Origin: Rhodosorus marinus
Taxonomy: Eukaryota; Rhodophyta; Stylonematophyceae; Stylonematales; Stylonemataceae
Length of the DNA stretch: 64,000 nt
Assembly (NCBI GenBank): GCA_029953675.1
Contig: JAMWBK010000002.1
Span: 930,001 to 994,000, forward strand
Reading direction: 5' to 3'
The translations under genes and the position numbers were made by a program. Below are positions 30,182-41,453 of this stretch, piece after piece. The first letter of the stretch is position 1, and each line of letters starts with the position of its first letter. The notes beneath the pieces were generated by a model. That model ran no database searches. It saw only the letters and a program-made list of their open reading frames with translations, and was not told the DNA's origin.

Positions 30182-33100
30182 CGAGTGCACCCGAGTTTGA
30201 GGCGGGTAAGCAGCTAACCGCAGCCGAGGGCGTGAGTCAGCAAAGCAAGAAACCCCACGTTGAGGCAGCCGAACAAGAGGACCCTTTTCCTCAAGAATGA
30301 CGGGGTGTCGTCCGAGTTCTAATTCCCGCTCGCGTAAGAGACTCCACCAACCCAAGTTGTTCTTCATGGACGTGGACCGCTGGATTACCCGGCTTGACCT
30401 GTTCCTGCAAAAACACACCGAAAATGGTCCCATTTGGTCGGCTCTGACTCACCCTCCCACGAATACGCGAGAACACGTCCCTTCGGGACAAGTCCCAGCA
30501 TAGAGCGCGCTGTTCAACTATGCCCTGGAACTAGCCCTGGATGACAGCGCCCCGGACCTGCGCCGCCTGCTCGTCCAGGTACTGCCTAGTTTGATGCTAG
30601 GCTACGCTCGCGATCTCAACCCGCCCGCCCAACTTGAGATGCTGCTTGAAGGTGACTTCGAATCCCTGTGGAGTGCCCTTTCTGCTAAGCGGCCGGGCCC
30701 AGATGCCGCTTCTTCTGGATTTCGTACCCCGCGCTCGTCGTTTTCCTGCCGTCGTGTTCTCCATAAGGCGAAATATCGTCGCCTCTCCCAAGCAGCGCAG
30801 CACATCCTTTCGACTCCCCTTGCCACCAGAACTCCGCAAACTTGAAAGGCCCTCGAAGATCTGTTCCCGGACGTTCCCGACACGGTCCTGCACCCCCAAC
30901 TCGAAGAGTGTTTGTCTGCAAGGCTCATTGACCCTGCACCTCTACAGAGCCCCCAGTGGAACGCGCGCACCGCCTCGGATGAATCGCTCCTTGCCCTTCT
31001 CCAACGGCTTCCCGCGGGTATAAGCCCAGGCCCGAGTGGACTTCGTGTGGAACACCTGCAGGCTCTCGAACAACATGTACGCCCAGCTCTGGTCCGGTTT
31101 CTTCGCACGATTAGCACGGAACCTGAGAATTTGCCCGAGATCCTACTTCAAAGTATACGGAGTAGTCGCCTTGTACCTCTGGCTAAGAACCCCAACTCGG
31201 AGTCGGTGCCGTCTTCACCCCGCCTCCGCCCAATCGGTATTCCCGAGGTGCTACGTAACGTTGCTTCGCAGTGGGTCCTACAACACGTCGTACCCCGCGC
31301 TCGCGATTTTCTGCTGCCCACTCAGCTCGGTGTTGGAGTCTCCGGGGGCAGTGAAGCAGTACTTCACACAATCCAGGCTCACCTACATTACGAACCCGCT
31401 CACATTCTTCTGAGACTTGATCTGGAAAACGCATTCAATCGCGTCGATCGCCGGCTTGCAAAACGCATCCTCGAAGCACGCTTTCCGGAGTTGCTCCCAC
31501 TATATGTGCTTGGGTATGGTCCTGATTCTGCAAACGGTTCGTACCACTTTGGCTGGTTGCCCGAAGAAGGCTCCCCTTCCTCCACGCGAGATTGCTTCTT
31601 CCTCCGCTCGCGTACTGGCGTTCAACAAGGCGATCCTCTTGCACCAGTGTTGCACGCCCTGGCTCTTTCGCCCTATCTTATGGCGATGCGCAGTCTCTTT
31701 CCCAACATCACGGTACTCGCGCTCCACGACGACGTCAGCTTGGTTGGCCCCTACTACCACATTCAAGAGGCGTTTCACTGGAGTCAAAGAGTTTTGAGCT
31801 CGCTCGGCGCTCGATTGCAACCGGATAAGTGCGTTCTCTTCGGCCATAGGATCGATTCGCCGCGGTTTGTCAACCATGACTTTCCCGCAGTTGAGGTTAC
31901 GAGGCAAGGCGTGATGCTACACTCTGTCCCAGTGGGCACGCGGGCCTTTGTCATCCGAGCCTGCCGCCAGCTGCAAAACACACACGCCAAGCTCGTCAAA
32001 GGGATTCAGAAACTCCCCGAAGGCGAGTTGCAGACGAAGCTGGCCCTCTTTCGCTACTGTGCTGGTCCGCGGCTGGACTATCACCTCCGGTGCCTGGCTC
32101 TCCCTTTTGGCGCGCTTCTTGCCACTGAGGCGGACACAATCACCATGCACGAGTTGGATACGCTGTGCGGAAGTCTGCTTACACTCCAAGGACTCCCACC
32201 GGAGGAGTTGAATACCGTGAAAGCCCAAATCCGCTTACCTGGCAAGTGGGGAGGGCTTGGTTTGGCTACGCGCGTTCGTATTCACCCGATCGCTTTTTAT
32301 GCCGCGTGGCTCGGCACGCTTCAGAATAATTTTACTTGCAATGCCTTCCTGCGCCGTCTGGGTACGGCGTGTCGCGGGGCCGACCCCAGTGCCGAACATA
32401 TTCTCGAGGATCTTGCCAGCTCAACGGATCAACTGGAACAACAGCTCTCCCTGGCTAGCCGATGGACAACTTCCCGCCTCAGCTCCCGCACCTCTGCTCG
32501 TATTCGAAAAATCGCTCTCTGGTCTACGGCGCTTCCACAGGTGATCCCGCCACTGCTTCCACCAACCCTCCGCTCGCAGGTCCTCTACAACAAATACTCT
32601 CTCAGGAGAGTCACCGTAGAGCGTTTGAGGATATCGTGGATAACTCTGCTCTCGACGACCGCACCAGGGCTCGGATCCGATCCGCTTCTGGTGCCGGCGC
32701 TGGTGGCTGGCTTTGCAACCTTCCTAGCACAGGGTCTGAGCTCCTTTCCACTGAAGAAATTCGCTACAGTCTACGCCTGCTTCTTGGCCTCCCGATACCT
32801 GGTCTCCGCACTACACCTGAATGCACTGTTTGTGCAAGGCCCATGCGGCGGATGGGACTCAGCGTCTCTTTCACTGCCCTACCTCGGCTGGGAATTGGAC
32901 TCTGCGCCATAATCGCATTCGTGATGAGCTCGCGCGTCACCCTCGCCGGTGGCACATTCCTGATGTTCAGGTCGAGCCTTATGGGTTTTTTGAGGGTAGT
33001 CGTCTCCGCCCCGACATAGTCATTCGTCATCACCGCACAGGTAAGCAGTATGTCATCGACGTCAAGGTGGAGTCCCCCTTACGGGCCCATCTCCTCGCCC

Positions 33101-33517
33101 GAGCCACCTGTCAATCTGGTTATGCGGCCGCCAACGCTGAAGCCGGGAAACGAGCGAAATATCGGGATGCCATCGGTGATCATAATGACTTCCAGTTTGT
33201 ACCCTTTGCCATCGACGGCTTTGGACGACTTGGCCAAGCGGTCCAAGACTTCATTACCGAAACTACTGGCCATCTTCAGCGCTACTGACCATCTTGAGCA
33301 CAAAGCGGATGCGCAAACGCTCGTACGCGTCGACCTCAATCGAGAGCTATGGCGTGGTACGGCTCGCTTAGCGATCCATGCCATGCGCAAAGATAGTCAT
33401 GTTCGGACGATGTTCCCTATAGAAAGTAGTCTTCTACCCCACTCTGGGATCTCCTTAGCGTAGCCCCTCCTGTTCTCCCTTAGTATCCCTAGCGCTGCAT
33501 TCGGTAGTTAGAATAAA
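30182..33517 (+). mobile_element. Family A non-LTR retrotransposon, 5'-truncated copy (A2)
   Basis: Homology to A1 starts near 30182 in the last 40 codons of ORF1 and ends at AATAAATGA (33511-33519). ORF2 starts at the ATG at 30297, again overlapping the ORF1 stop as ATGA. It stays in one frame to the RT but carries two nonsense codons (TAG at 30501-30503 and TGA near 30843, each replacing a Trp codon of A1). The RT frame 30912-32912 is almost identical to A1. The two downstream frameshifts before the endonuclease are shared with A1, and near 33275 a 19-base insertion gives a further break. The 3' flank (33523-33590) is a piece of family C ORF1. Confidence 0.9.
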
Positions 33518-33522
33518 TGAAC

Positions 33523-33600
33523 TAGCTAAAATTTCTACCGTCACGGGAGCCTCAGGGTGGACTTGAGGAGACCACTTTGCAATTCCGATTCCGGGGTGCC
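33523..33600 (+). pseudogene. Family C ORF1 fragment flanking A2
   Basis: AATTTCTACCGTCACGGGAG through CCACTTTGCAATTCC matches 40015-40075 in the family C ORF1 at 39.8-40.2 kb. It is probably the target into which A2 inserted or a recombination remnant. Confidence 0.75.
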
Positions 33601-33798
33601 TATGGAGTGGCTGGACCAATAAGAGTCAAGCACCCAATTCCTTGGGGCGGGCGACGAAGGTAGCGACTCCTGAGGGCGATAGATTCCGGAGGGGTGATGA
33701 ATCCCGGAGGGCGATACATTGAACTATCCCAATCAGGTGATGGTTTTAGAACGAAGTAGTCGTCCATACGTTAGGATTAAATAGCTATATACGGCTTT
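33600..33798. other. Unassigned spacer
   Basis: It shows repeated GGAGGG(C/G)GATA motifs around 33675-33715 and nothing coding. Confidence 0.4.
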
Positions 33799-34210
33799 AT
33801 TGGTGGTGGTCTTTACTGGGTCTTTACTAGCATAGCCTGGAGCGCTACGCAAGGCGTGAAAAGCAACTAAGAACTAGGTAGGGAAGCTTGCAACCCGAGA
33901 CGCCGGTGGCGCGCCTCGGCAAGCATGTGGCTGGAATATCGCCACAAGGAGACACTCAAACGCCGCAAGAGCGCCAAGTATTCAATAGGATGCTCAGCAA
34001 AACATTTCCGCAACCATTCCAAACCCGACTTGTCCACATGACCAAAAGTTTCCACAATAAACGGCTGGAACCGGTGAGCGCGACCCTCTACACAAGGCAG
34101 ACTGGCCATGCTCTCGGCATACCGTCGTTCTTTCACCAGGCGGACGACTGAAGCAGCTGCACCCCGGCGGCGGGCGGCAGCGGTGAGGTGGGCGCTGGCC
34201 ACAGGGCAAG
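33799..34210 (-). mobile_element. Family C 3' fragment, minus strand (copy 1 of a tandem pair)
   Basis: On the minus strand it encodes CPVASAHLTAAARRRGAAAS through the terminal RHRRLGLQASLPSS, then the 3' hairpin GCGTAGCGCTcCAGGCTATGC and a tail containing AGTAAAGACC units (GGTCTTTACT at 33812-33835). It is 5'-truncated. Confidence 0.85.
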
Positions 34211-34500
34211 TAGCATAGCCTGAGGCGCTACCCAAGGCGTGAAAAGCAACTAAGAACTAGGTGGGGAAGCTTGCAACCCGAGACGCCGGTGGCGCGCCTC
34301 GGCAAGCATGTGGCTGGAATATCGCCACAAGGAGACACTCAAACGCCGCAAGAGCATCAAGTATTCAGTAGGATGCTCAGCATAATATTTCCGCAACCAT
34401 TCCAGACCCGACTTGTCCACATGAACAAAGCTTTCCACAATAAACGGCTGGAACCGGTGAGCGCCACCCTCTGCACCAGGCAGACTGGCCATTCTTTTAT
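34211..34500 (-). mobile_element. Family C 3' fragment, minus strand (copy 2 of a tandem pair)
   Basis: It starts immediately after the previous copy with the same hairpin (GCATAGCCTGAGGCGCTACC on the plus strand) and encodes MASLPGAEGGAHRFQPFIVE through the terminal SPPSS. The two copies are head-to-tail. Confidence 0.82.
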
Positions 34501-35174
34501 TCAGAATAAGTCCACTCTCGCCTATTGAGGCGCACCTCTGCTCGCGACCGTAGCGAGGCCTTGACCCACCCAAAAAAAAAACTGCGGCGTCGGGGGCGCG
34601 CCTCAATTTACGATACGGGGACGCGGTTTTCAGGAGCTGCACAGCTGTCCAGAGCCGCATTTGACTGTGCACCTCGAACGACCAAGAAGCGTCAGCACTT
34701 CATCGGCCGGATGTCTAGCACGTTTAAGGTTGACGATACGATCAACTAAAACGTGACACACTTGAACTATGGAAAACCGCCGGATCCGTCGCGGGAGTAC
34801 AAGCTTCGCGTGTTGCTGGGTTCACTGCGCGACAGTCTGCCAGTGGCACTAATAACAGACGATCCTGAACAATGTGAATTGCTCGTACAAACGCCAAGAC
34901 CAAGGATATTTTCTTCCCAAAGGATTTCAGGCAGGATTCTTGAATGAAAAGAATTTCTTCGTCGAAACTAGGCAGATTCTGCCTGAAGACAACCAACAGA
35001 TCAGATTCCGCGATGCCAACCGGGGTCCAAGTTTCCTCTGACTCTTTCTCGGGCCATCCCCACTTCGCGCAAATGTGGTCGTGGGGTCAATCTCATCGTA
35101 AACGCTTCGCGGGCCCAGGGCAAGACAAGCCCCTTTAAAGCTTTGGGAATACAATAGGAATTCGCAGCACACAA
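34501..35174. other. Unassigned region between retrotransposon fragments
   Basis: No supportable gene. Open frames of about 60-85 codons are present but have no recognisable similarity or domain. Confidence 0.4.
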
Positions 35175-35775
35175 GAACGAACGAATGGTTTAATCGGAGG
35201 CTGAAAAAAAAACCCCGAGGGGAAAAAAAGACTAAGCGCGGCGAAGTACTCGCGCCTCCAACATCAAAGCGGCATTCATGCGCCACAGCAGGAAACTTAA
35301 GCGGGTAAACAACGATTGAAGACGGTCAGGGCGTTCGCGGAACAACTCCCGAAGCCAGCGAGAACCAACAGAGTCCATGAACCCAAAGCACTCAATGATC
35401 AGGGGTACCAAGCGATGTGCTAGTGCCGAAGCACGAACACCAGGGGAAGACAAAGCCCCCGCGTATTTGATCTCTTTGCGGCGTCTCATGCTGGCGGCGG
35501 CAGATCCACGGCGCTCCCCCGCAGCCGGGAGATAACGACTAGCTTGAGGGTTAGGAACAGCAAGATCAACGTATGTGGTACGGCGGCTGTCGTCACAGGT
35601 GATCACCAGGTCGGCTACACGGCGTTCACCATTTTGAAAGTCCGCGACGGGTAAAGGTTTCTCACGTTCGATTTCCAGACCGGCTTGCCGGGCTATAGGC
35701 CGAAGTTCCCGGTATAACAGGTTCAAGATCCGTGTGTGGCGGCGGGTTCGAGCACCTTACACAAGACGGCTTATC
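35175..35775 (-). pseudogene. Family D retrotransposon C-terminal region
   Basis: The minus-strand frame begins in a zinc-like CX2C (PSCVRC near 35755) and continues as LLYRELRPIARQAGLEIERE, the endonuclease-like RVADLVITCDDSRRTTYVDL, a GSAAASMRRRKEIKY segment and the tail RERPDRLQSLFTRLSFLLWR to a stop at 35232. The 3' UTR (CTTTTTTTCCCCTCGG ... CCTCCGATTAAACCATTC) ends near 35175. The frame is largely open but lacks the RT, so it is a 5'-truncated copy. Confidence 0.78.
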
Positions 35776-36176
35776 TTCAACGAACCTGGAGGTAGGGAAC
35801 TGAGCCCGTCTATATTAGTGAGTCCGGGCGCTGGGTGACGTTGTCAGCTTCGAAGATAGTACGGCGTAGAGGGAAACCTAAGCCTCTCCATTTGATAGTA
35901 GGAATCGGAAGAAGGTATGAGGACTGATGCCGGTTGCTTTGTGCAGAAGGGGAGTGACAAGGATCGGTTTACAAAGATGTTGGTAACCATGGCTCGACTG
36001 TTTCCGACAGGTACCCAGTTGACTTGGGAATGGTGATCGCAAAGATCTGATCAGTGTACCAGGATTGGGTGCTTAACCTTGGCAAGTGAAAAACTCACCC
36101 GAGTACTTTATAGGTCGTGCATTCCAGTCTTCCAATCTGCTGCACACATCGCGACGGGTATTTGAGATGGTTCTGC
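35776..36176. other. Unassigned spacer
   Basis: Nothing recognisable as gene or repeat. Confidence 0.4.
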
Positions 36177-36455
36177 ATTATATTGGGCTTTACTAGCATA
36201 GCCTAAAGCGCTACGCAAGGTGTGAAGAGGGAAAAAGAACTAGGGAGGGAAGCATACAGTTCCAGACGCCGATGGCGCGCCTCGAAAAGTATGTGGCTGG
36301 AATATCGCCACAGGGCGACAATCAAACGCCGCAAGAGCGCCAAGGATTCAGTAGGATGCTCAGCAAAATAATTCCGCGACCACTCCATACCCGACTTGTC
36401 CACGTGACCAGAACTTTCCACAATGAACGGCTGGGACCGGTGAGAGCGCATTATG
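36177..36455 (-). mobile_element. Family C 3' fragment, minus strand, diverged copy
   Basis: It encodes RSHRSQPFIVESSGHVDKSG through RHRRLELYASLPSS and the 3' hairpin (CATAGCCTAAAGCGCTACGC on the plus strand). It is more diverged from the other copies, so probably older. Confidence 0.8.
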
Positions 36456-36925
36456 CTCAAGCCATTGTACGGATATCAGTGCTCGCTTTCAGCACTTGCT
36501 TTGAACGAATCTCAGACATCCGGTCCCCATCATGACAGCGCCCCCCGTCAAATAGAAGCGAGCTCTGTCCCGTCGAACTGGGGTCTCCTCCACCAAACCT
36601 CTCGTCCACTGCTCAAACCAGGCTATATCCAGCTCAACCAATTCCCAGTTAAGCGTCCACGGAATAGGGCCGTGTCCTATATTTCCCTTAGATAGAACAG
36701 AGAAGTCTGAAAACAAAGATCATGGCGAACATAAATACCAATAGCATCATTATATTTTTAACGGTAACACGAGTATCATAAAACCTCTTGAAATACGATA
36801 GCAATCCCCCTGTAGAATTTCAAAAATACAGGGCGAACGCCTATGAAGTATATTGCTTATGGTAAAAAGCATGGACCGTTTGGTCTGGAGCCAAATCGCC
36901 TCTGATTTCGCAGACTGTACGGAAC
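36456..36925. other. Intergenic region downstream of the metalloprotease
   Basis: No gene seen; AT-rich from about 36700. Confidence 0.45.
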
Positions 36926-38509
36926 TCAAGGCAAAATGACGTTCCCGCTGGCATCTCTTGGGACGAACTCATCGCTGACCGCGACGAACGCGACTTTGTA
37001 CTCGACAAAGGACTGGTCTGGCATGGAATGGTCCTGATCGTGCATTTTGAGCTCGACTGGGGTTGCTTGCATCGAGAATACCGGCTGGGTGAGGAAGACG
37101 TGCTGGTTTGAGATTATCGGTTGAGGGTAGATGAAAGTGTTGGCGTCGAAGACGTCGAGCATAATTCTGTGCCACCAGTCCACGCCAAAGTCCAGGATCT
37201 CATTCCACACAGGGTTTAGCTCATTGTTCATTACGGTGCTCGTCTTCTGCTCCAAGTAGGTGCCATCCGCCCGGTAAGCCCTCACTCGGACGAAGGGGTC
37301 AGATGGCGTCGTGGCATCGAGTCTTCGCAGATTCATTCCATGCTTCACGTCCACCTTCAGAGAGCCGAACCGTTTCTCGCAGAAATCGCCGTAAAAACCC
37401 GGTCTGCACTCACAGATCGGAGCATTGGATCCGCTCCTACATCTCCCGCCGCTCATACACGGATTGGGGTAACAGTAATTTTTCGCGGGCTCTGCAACTA
37501 TCCTAACTGAGACTGAACTCGAACAGTCATACAGTGTTCTACAAAGCTTGACAACGTAGTCCCGGTGAATTATTTGCAGACGCGAGTAGGGGATGAAAAC
37601 TTCCGTAGCGTCCTCATCGAGCTTTGAGACCCTGATCTTCAAAGCCACCCAAGTGCCGACATCGAAGTAAATCGGCCCTGGAAGCGTCACCGGACCTGAA
37701 CCACGCGGTGCGCCAGAGGACCTGACCATCGGTGGAAACCGACCGGGAGCCATGTCCGAGACCTCAAAGCTTACCACAACCTCATTTTGAATGCGTTTTC
37801 GTGCAATAACCTCCACTGAAAGCCTCATACTTTGAGCCCTGAGGGGGCATCTATACATCATCATTAGACTCCTCACATCCCTGCCGCTGAGGGTGGTGAC
37901 AGGAACGAAGTCTAGATTGCTCAGGGTGGAAATTGTGTCCCTGCCGTTATTCGAGAGAAAATTGGAGCCATATTGCATAACAGAAATCCGATCGAAGTCA
38001 TGTTCGAGAGGATCCACTTTGCTCCAAGAGATCTTGTTCAACATTGCTCGATTCGACTTCGCGACGTTGCCGGGGAGAACCCGAAGGAATCGGTCTCGGT
38101 CAGGACGGTTATACTCATCAACAAGGCCCAGGGCGTGCCCCACCTCGTGGAATACCTGTGATCGGAGGGGGATCGATCCGGGGCAGTCTCGGTTTATGTA
38201 AACAGAGTGTTTCCCTGGACCGCGATATCCGACTTTGGTCTTATAGCATCTATTAAGATTCGACTTGAAGAGAAGTCCGGTTTCCGCCTGTTGAGAGTAG
38301 ATGAAGCCGAGACAGGTTTCATCCCGGATAAGACGCAAGACACCAACCACGTCATCTCTGGCCTCCGAATCTACGTTGTCATGAAATCCAAACTTGATCA
38401 CCTCAGTCGGCCACAGTCGTGAGGCGTCCCTCAAGCTCACCGCCGCTCGACTTTGAGCGACCAGAAAACACACAAATATCGACAGAATCCAGTTCACACT
38501 GAACTCCAT
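36926..38509 (-). CDS. Secreted astacin-family (M12A) metalloprotease with EGF-like and C2 domains
   Basis: This encodes 527 residues from ATG 38509, chosen because it is followed by a signal peptide (WILSIFVCFLVAQSRA); the frame is open further upstream without an ATG. Residues about 27-220 are an astacin catalytic domain: RLWPTEVIKFGF start, zinc signature HEVGHALGLVDEYNRPDR (ligands His121, His125 and His131-equivalent), and Met-turn SVMQYGS near 176. In the zinc signature the third position reads Val-Asp-Glu where classical astacins have Phe-x-His-Glu, so the third histidine ligand appears replaced by Asp. Next come a beta-rich linker, one EGF-like module (YCYPNPCMSGGRC...CECRPGFYGDFC) and a C-terminal C2-like domain (GSLKVDVKHGMNL...PSDPFVRVRAY...NPVWNEILDF). 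Likely an extracellular protease; target unknown. Confidence 0.85.
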   Translation of the reverse strand: MEFSVNWILSIFVCFLVAQSRAAVSLRDASRLWPTEVIKFGFHDNVDSEARDDVVGVLRLIRDETCLGFIYSQQAETGLLFKSNLNRCYKTKVGYRGPGKHSVYINRDCPGSIPLRSQVFHEVGHALGLVDEYNRPDRDRFLRVLPGNVAKSNRAMLNKISWSKVDPLEHDFDRISVMQYGSNFLSNNGRDTISTLSNLDFVPVTTLSGRDVRSLMMMYRCPLRAQSMRLSVEVIARKRIQNEVVVSFEVSDMAPGRFPPMVRSSGAPRGSGPVTLPGPIYFDVGTWVALKIRVSKLDEDATEVFIPYSRLQIIHRDYVVKLCRTLYDCSSSVSVRIVAEPAKNYCYPNPCMSGGRCRSGSNAPICECRPGFYGDFCEKRFGSLKVDVKHGMNLRRLDATTPSDPFVRVRAYRADGTYLEQKTSTVMNNELNPVWNEILDFGVDWWHRIMLDVFDANTFIYPQPIISNQHVFLTQPVFSMQATPVELKMHDQDHSMPDQSFVEYKVAFVAVSDEFVPRDASGNVILP

Positions 38510-39684
38510 GTCCACAAAGTCCAGGTCCACAATCAAACACTTCTTTTCTGGCGAGCTTGTGAGCTTCAAACGCCGTCTTCCGAACGACACGAAACAGTGA
38601 TAGCAACCTTGATCAGACTTATACTCTCCTGGCTGGACGGGTTGGTCCCGTTCCGAGTTGTCAATTAAACCACCTTCCGCTCTTCAAGTTTACCTCTTCG
38701 CCCTCTCCCTATCACATCGCGGAGACTCGAGAGAGCCTGAGCCCCTTTCATAGAGTCCGCTTAGGGTTCCCTCCCTACTGGAAATAGCTCGTGAAAACCC
38801 TCTTGTAGATTCAAAAGCTCGAGGTACCATTCACCGCTCGCCTCTTCAGGAATGCAAGGGCGGTACCCATATCGCCGCCCGTTCCCAGCACTTTACTGTA
38901 AAACGGTTTTTCGTGATGGTGCAGCCTTGGCGGTGTCTAGGATCCCCAAAATCTATTCAAAAATCCCCTCCAAAAACACAAAAACGGGCGCTTGCTCGGT
39001 ACCCACCAACGTCCCAGACCGCAACTGGGTTTCTAATCTTTCCGCGTAGCCCTAGCAACATATCGGTATATACGTTTTCTAGTTAAACTGATATTGGCAG
39101 AGGTTGCCATAGGCATACTCCTCCTCCAATTCATGATTACATTGAAATGCTTAGCTCCTCCATCGATCGTTCTACCAAGACACTCTCCCCTTCTCCCAAG
39201 TCCAACGCATTCATGTCGATGAATGTGTTTTTCGGAAGGGCGCACACTATCGGTGGTTATCCCCAAAATTCCTACCCCATTTTTTTGAAGTTTCTATACT
39301 CAATCCAGTAAATGTTTGCTTTAAGTTTTTAGAGGGGAAAGGTTTTTTTTTCTCAAACATTGCGTTTTAGCACATTGAGTTGATATTACCATCCGTTCCT
39401 ATTAATTGAGAATTAAGTCCGTCTGTAGACCAATTGGATTTTTTTGAGAAGAGAGTTTTTGAATTTATTTTCAAAGCTTTTTGTGTGCAGTCTATGAGTT
39501 CGTGAGAAAAGAACAATTTAATTGGTCTTCTATTCGCGTGGAATATCTTCACGCGGCCAACGCGGAGAGCGCAATCAAGATCGAGCTAGTCAGGGCTGAA
39601 CATCATTTATTCAGCCGTGTTGGGTGTTAACCGAAAACAATGAACTGGTTTATAGCGGATTGAAACTGGAATTTGATGTTTCAC
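38510..39684. other. Upstream region of the metalloprotease
   Basis: No gene recognised. The 39280-39550 part is AT-rich. Confidence 0.5.
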
Positions 39685-39745
39685 TTATTCCAACTACCGA
39701 ATGTAGCGATGGAGGTATTAGAGGGAAACAGGAGGGGCTAGCCGA
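39685..39745 (-). mobile_element. Family A 3' UTR fragment
   Basis: The reverse complement reads GCCCCTCCTGTTTCCCTCTA, CTCCATCGCTACATTCGGTA, GTTGGAATAAGTGAA, matching the end of family A (25485-25537) with a few changes. No coding part is retained. Confidence 0.75.
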
Positions 39746-40256
39746 AACGCGCTGCAGCGCTCGGGGAACGGAGGCAACGGGGTTGGGGATTGTGCGGTGA
39801 CCGGTTTGGCGGCGACTGATGCTGTGGCTCCAGGCTTCGCACCTGCTGTCCCAGGAACGGACTTCCCTGTGCTGGGCCAGTCCTCAGTGGGCCAGTCCGC
39901 AGGTAGCCAGCAGCTCCAGGCCCCGGCAGGGGGACGCGGTGGCCGCAAGGAGCGCACATCGTACGCCTCTGTGTTGAGGAAGGGCACCACTACTGCCCGT
40001 ATGGCGGCAATGCTAGAATTTCTACCATCTAGGGAGCCTCAGGGTGGACTTGAGGAGACCACTTTGCAATTCCTATGGGTGCGAAATGTTCGGCCCCAGA
40101 CCACACGAGGTCAGGTTCTGTCCATGCGGGATTTCAGGGACACCTTTGCGGAGTCCCTGGGTTGCAGTCGGGGCGATTTTTCTTCCCCAGCTATGAGGGC
40201 CGCGGTGTCCTCTTCTTGATTACGACAAGCGCGGCAAAATACCTGCAGGCTCTGCT
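39746..40256 (+). pseudogene. Family C ORF1 fragment (copy C1)
   Basis: The frame 39797-40219 encodes a Gly/Ala/Pro-rich leader (DAVAPGFAPAVPGTDFPVLG) and GRKERTSYASVLRKGTTTAR, then LEFLPSREPQGGLEETTLQF and the MRDFRDTFAESLGCSRGDF block shared with copy C2. A frameshift near 40185 precedes YEGRGVLFLITTSAAKYLQA. Homology ends at 40256. Confidence 0.75.
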
Positions 40257-40350
40257 GTTTCTCTGCCTACTTGTTAGTTATTGTGCCACTTTCAAATGAC
40301 ATGCTATTTTAGTAGTAACCATTTCTAATAGCAGAAACAGGTGATGCGGA
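40257..40350. other. Short unassigned insertion between family C pieces
   Basis: About 90 AT-rich bases flanked by TTTCTCTGCCTACTTG and CTAATAGCAGAAACAGG, unrelated to the flanking element. Confidence 0.4.
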
Positions 40351-40353
40351 TGA

Positions 40354-40749
40354 AAACCTGACCACCAGCCGGCCCATACGCGTCTTCGGCCCATCGGGAT
40401 GGTGGAGAGTCTACGGAAGCTAGCCGGGAGGTGGCTATGTCAGCGCCTTCGGCAGCGAGTGACAGCTTTTATGGTACCCCTGCAAGTGGGGGTGGGTTTT
40501 TCGGGGGGTTGTGAACTGATTACACACGGGATCGAGCTGGAACGGGCCACGAGGCCGGATTGGGGAGTCTTGGTGATTGATTTTCGGAACGCTTTTAACA
40601 GCGTCTCGCGGACGCATGCGTTAGCGGTGATCAGACGGGTTTTTCCGGAGGCGTGGCCCTTTCTATCTGGTGTTTACGGAGGGGGGAGCCTCCCCTACTT
40701 GACAACGGAGGGCACTGTTTTTGAAGCACATACAGGCGTCCAACAAGGT
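40354..40749 (+). pseudogene. Family C reverse-transcriptase fragment (copy C1)
   Basis: It encodes RPIGMVESLRKLAGRWLCQR, VTAFMVPLQVGVGFSGGCEL, VIDFRNAFNSV and EAHTGVQQGG and matches 42312-42708 of copy C2 closely. It breaks off within the QQGDP motif, where it is joined to ORF1 sequence. The two C1 pieces therefore flank a deletion of most of ORF1 and the RT N-terminus. Confidence 0.85.
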
Positions 40750-41453
40750 GGCCCCAGACCACACGAGGTCAGGTTCCGTCCATGCGGGATTTCAGGGACA
40801 CCTTTGCGGAATCCCTGGGTTGCAGTCGGGGCGATTTTTTCTTCGCCAACTATGAGGGCCGCGATGTCCTCTTCCTGATAACGACAAGCGCGGCAAAATA
40901 CCTGCAGGCTCTGCTGGCCAAGCCTACGGAGCAGTGGTCTGAGAGCGCCCGCTGGCTGCGTTCCAACCCACAGGTTGTGCTACACTTTGATTTTGACCGC
41001 TTCTCCGGCACGTTCCTGTCGCCGGGAGAAACGGTAGGGCTCTCGCAGCAGGAGAGCAGCGTGAAGGCGGCAGCAATCCACTGGCTGCGCATTCAACGCA
41101 TTGAGCGCATCTTGTTGGAGCGGTTCCGGTCGGGCCCTGCTCACCTGCGCATAGCTGTTGCCAGCTTCTTCGATCTGGAGCGAAACCGTGTGCTGACTTC
41201 ACGATACAAGGCAGAGCTTCAGCGGCTGCGGGTTTTGGAGGGCTCTGCTCCGAGCACCACTTCCCGTGAGAGTGGCGAAGACGGGGAGCAAAGTGAGGGA
41301 ATGTCGGTGGAGGACGCCCCCACTACTTTGTTGAGACCCATGGAGGCCATCCCGCGCGCCGCGCGGAGTGGGCGACTGACCACGCTGGTCCGGCTAGGCG
41401 GAAAACGTGCGAGGACCGACTCCCCCGGGTCTAAGGGGGAGAAGCACGATTAG
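40750..41453 (+). pseudogene. Family C ORF1 C-terminal part (copy C2)
   Basis: The frame 40782-41453 encodes MRDFRDTFAESLGCSRGDFF, YEGRDVLFLITTSAAKYLQA, HFDFDRFSGTFLSPGE, a helical region (IHWLRIQRIERILLERFRS) and a charged C-terminus (RLGGKRARTDSPGSKGEKHD). The latter looks like the basic tail of a gag-like nucleic-acid-binding protein. The 5' part is missing and replaced by the RT fragment of C1. Confidence 0.75.
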
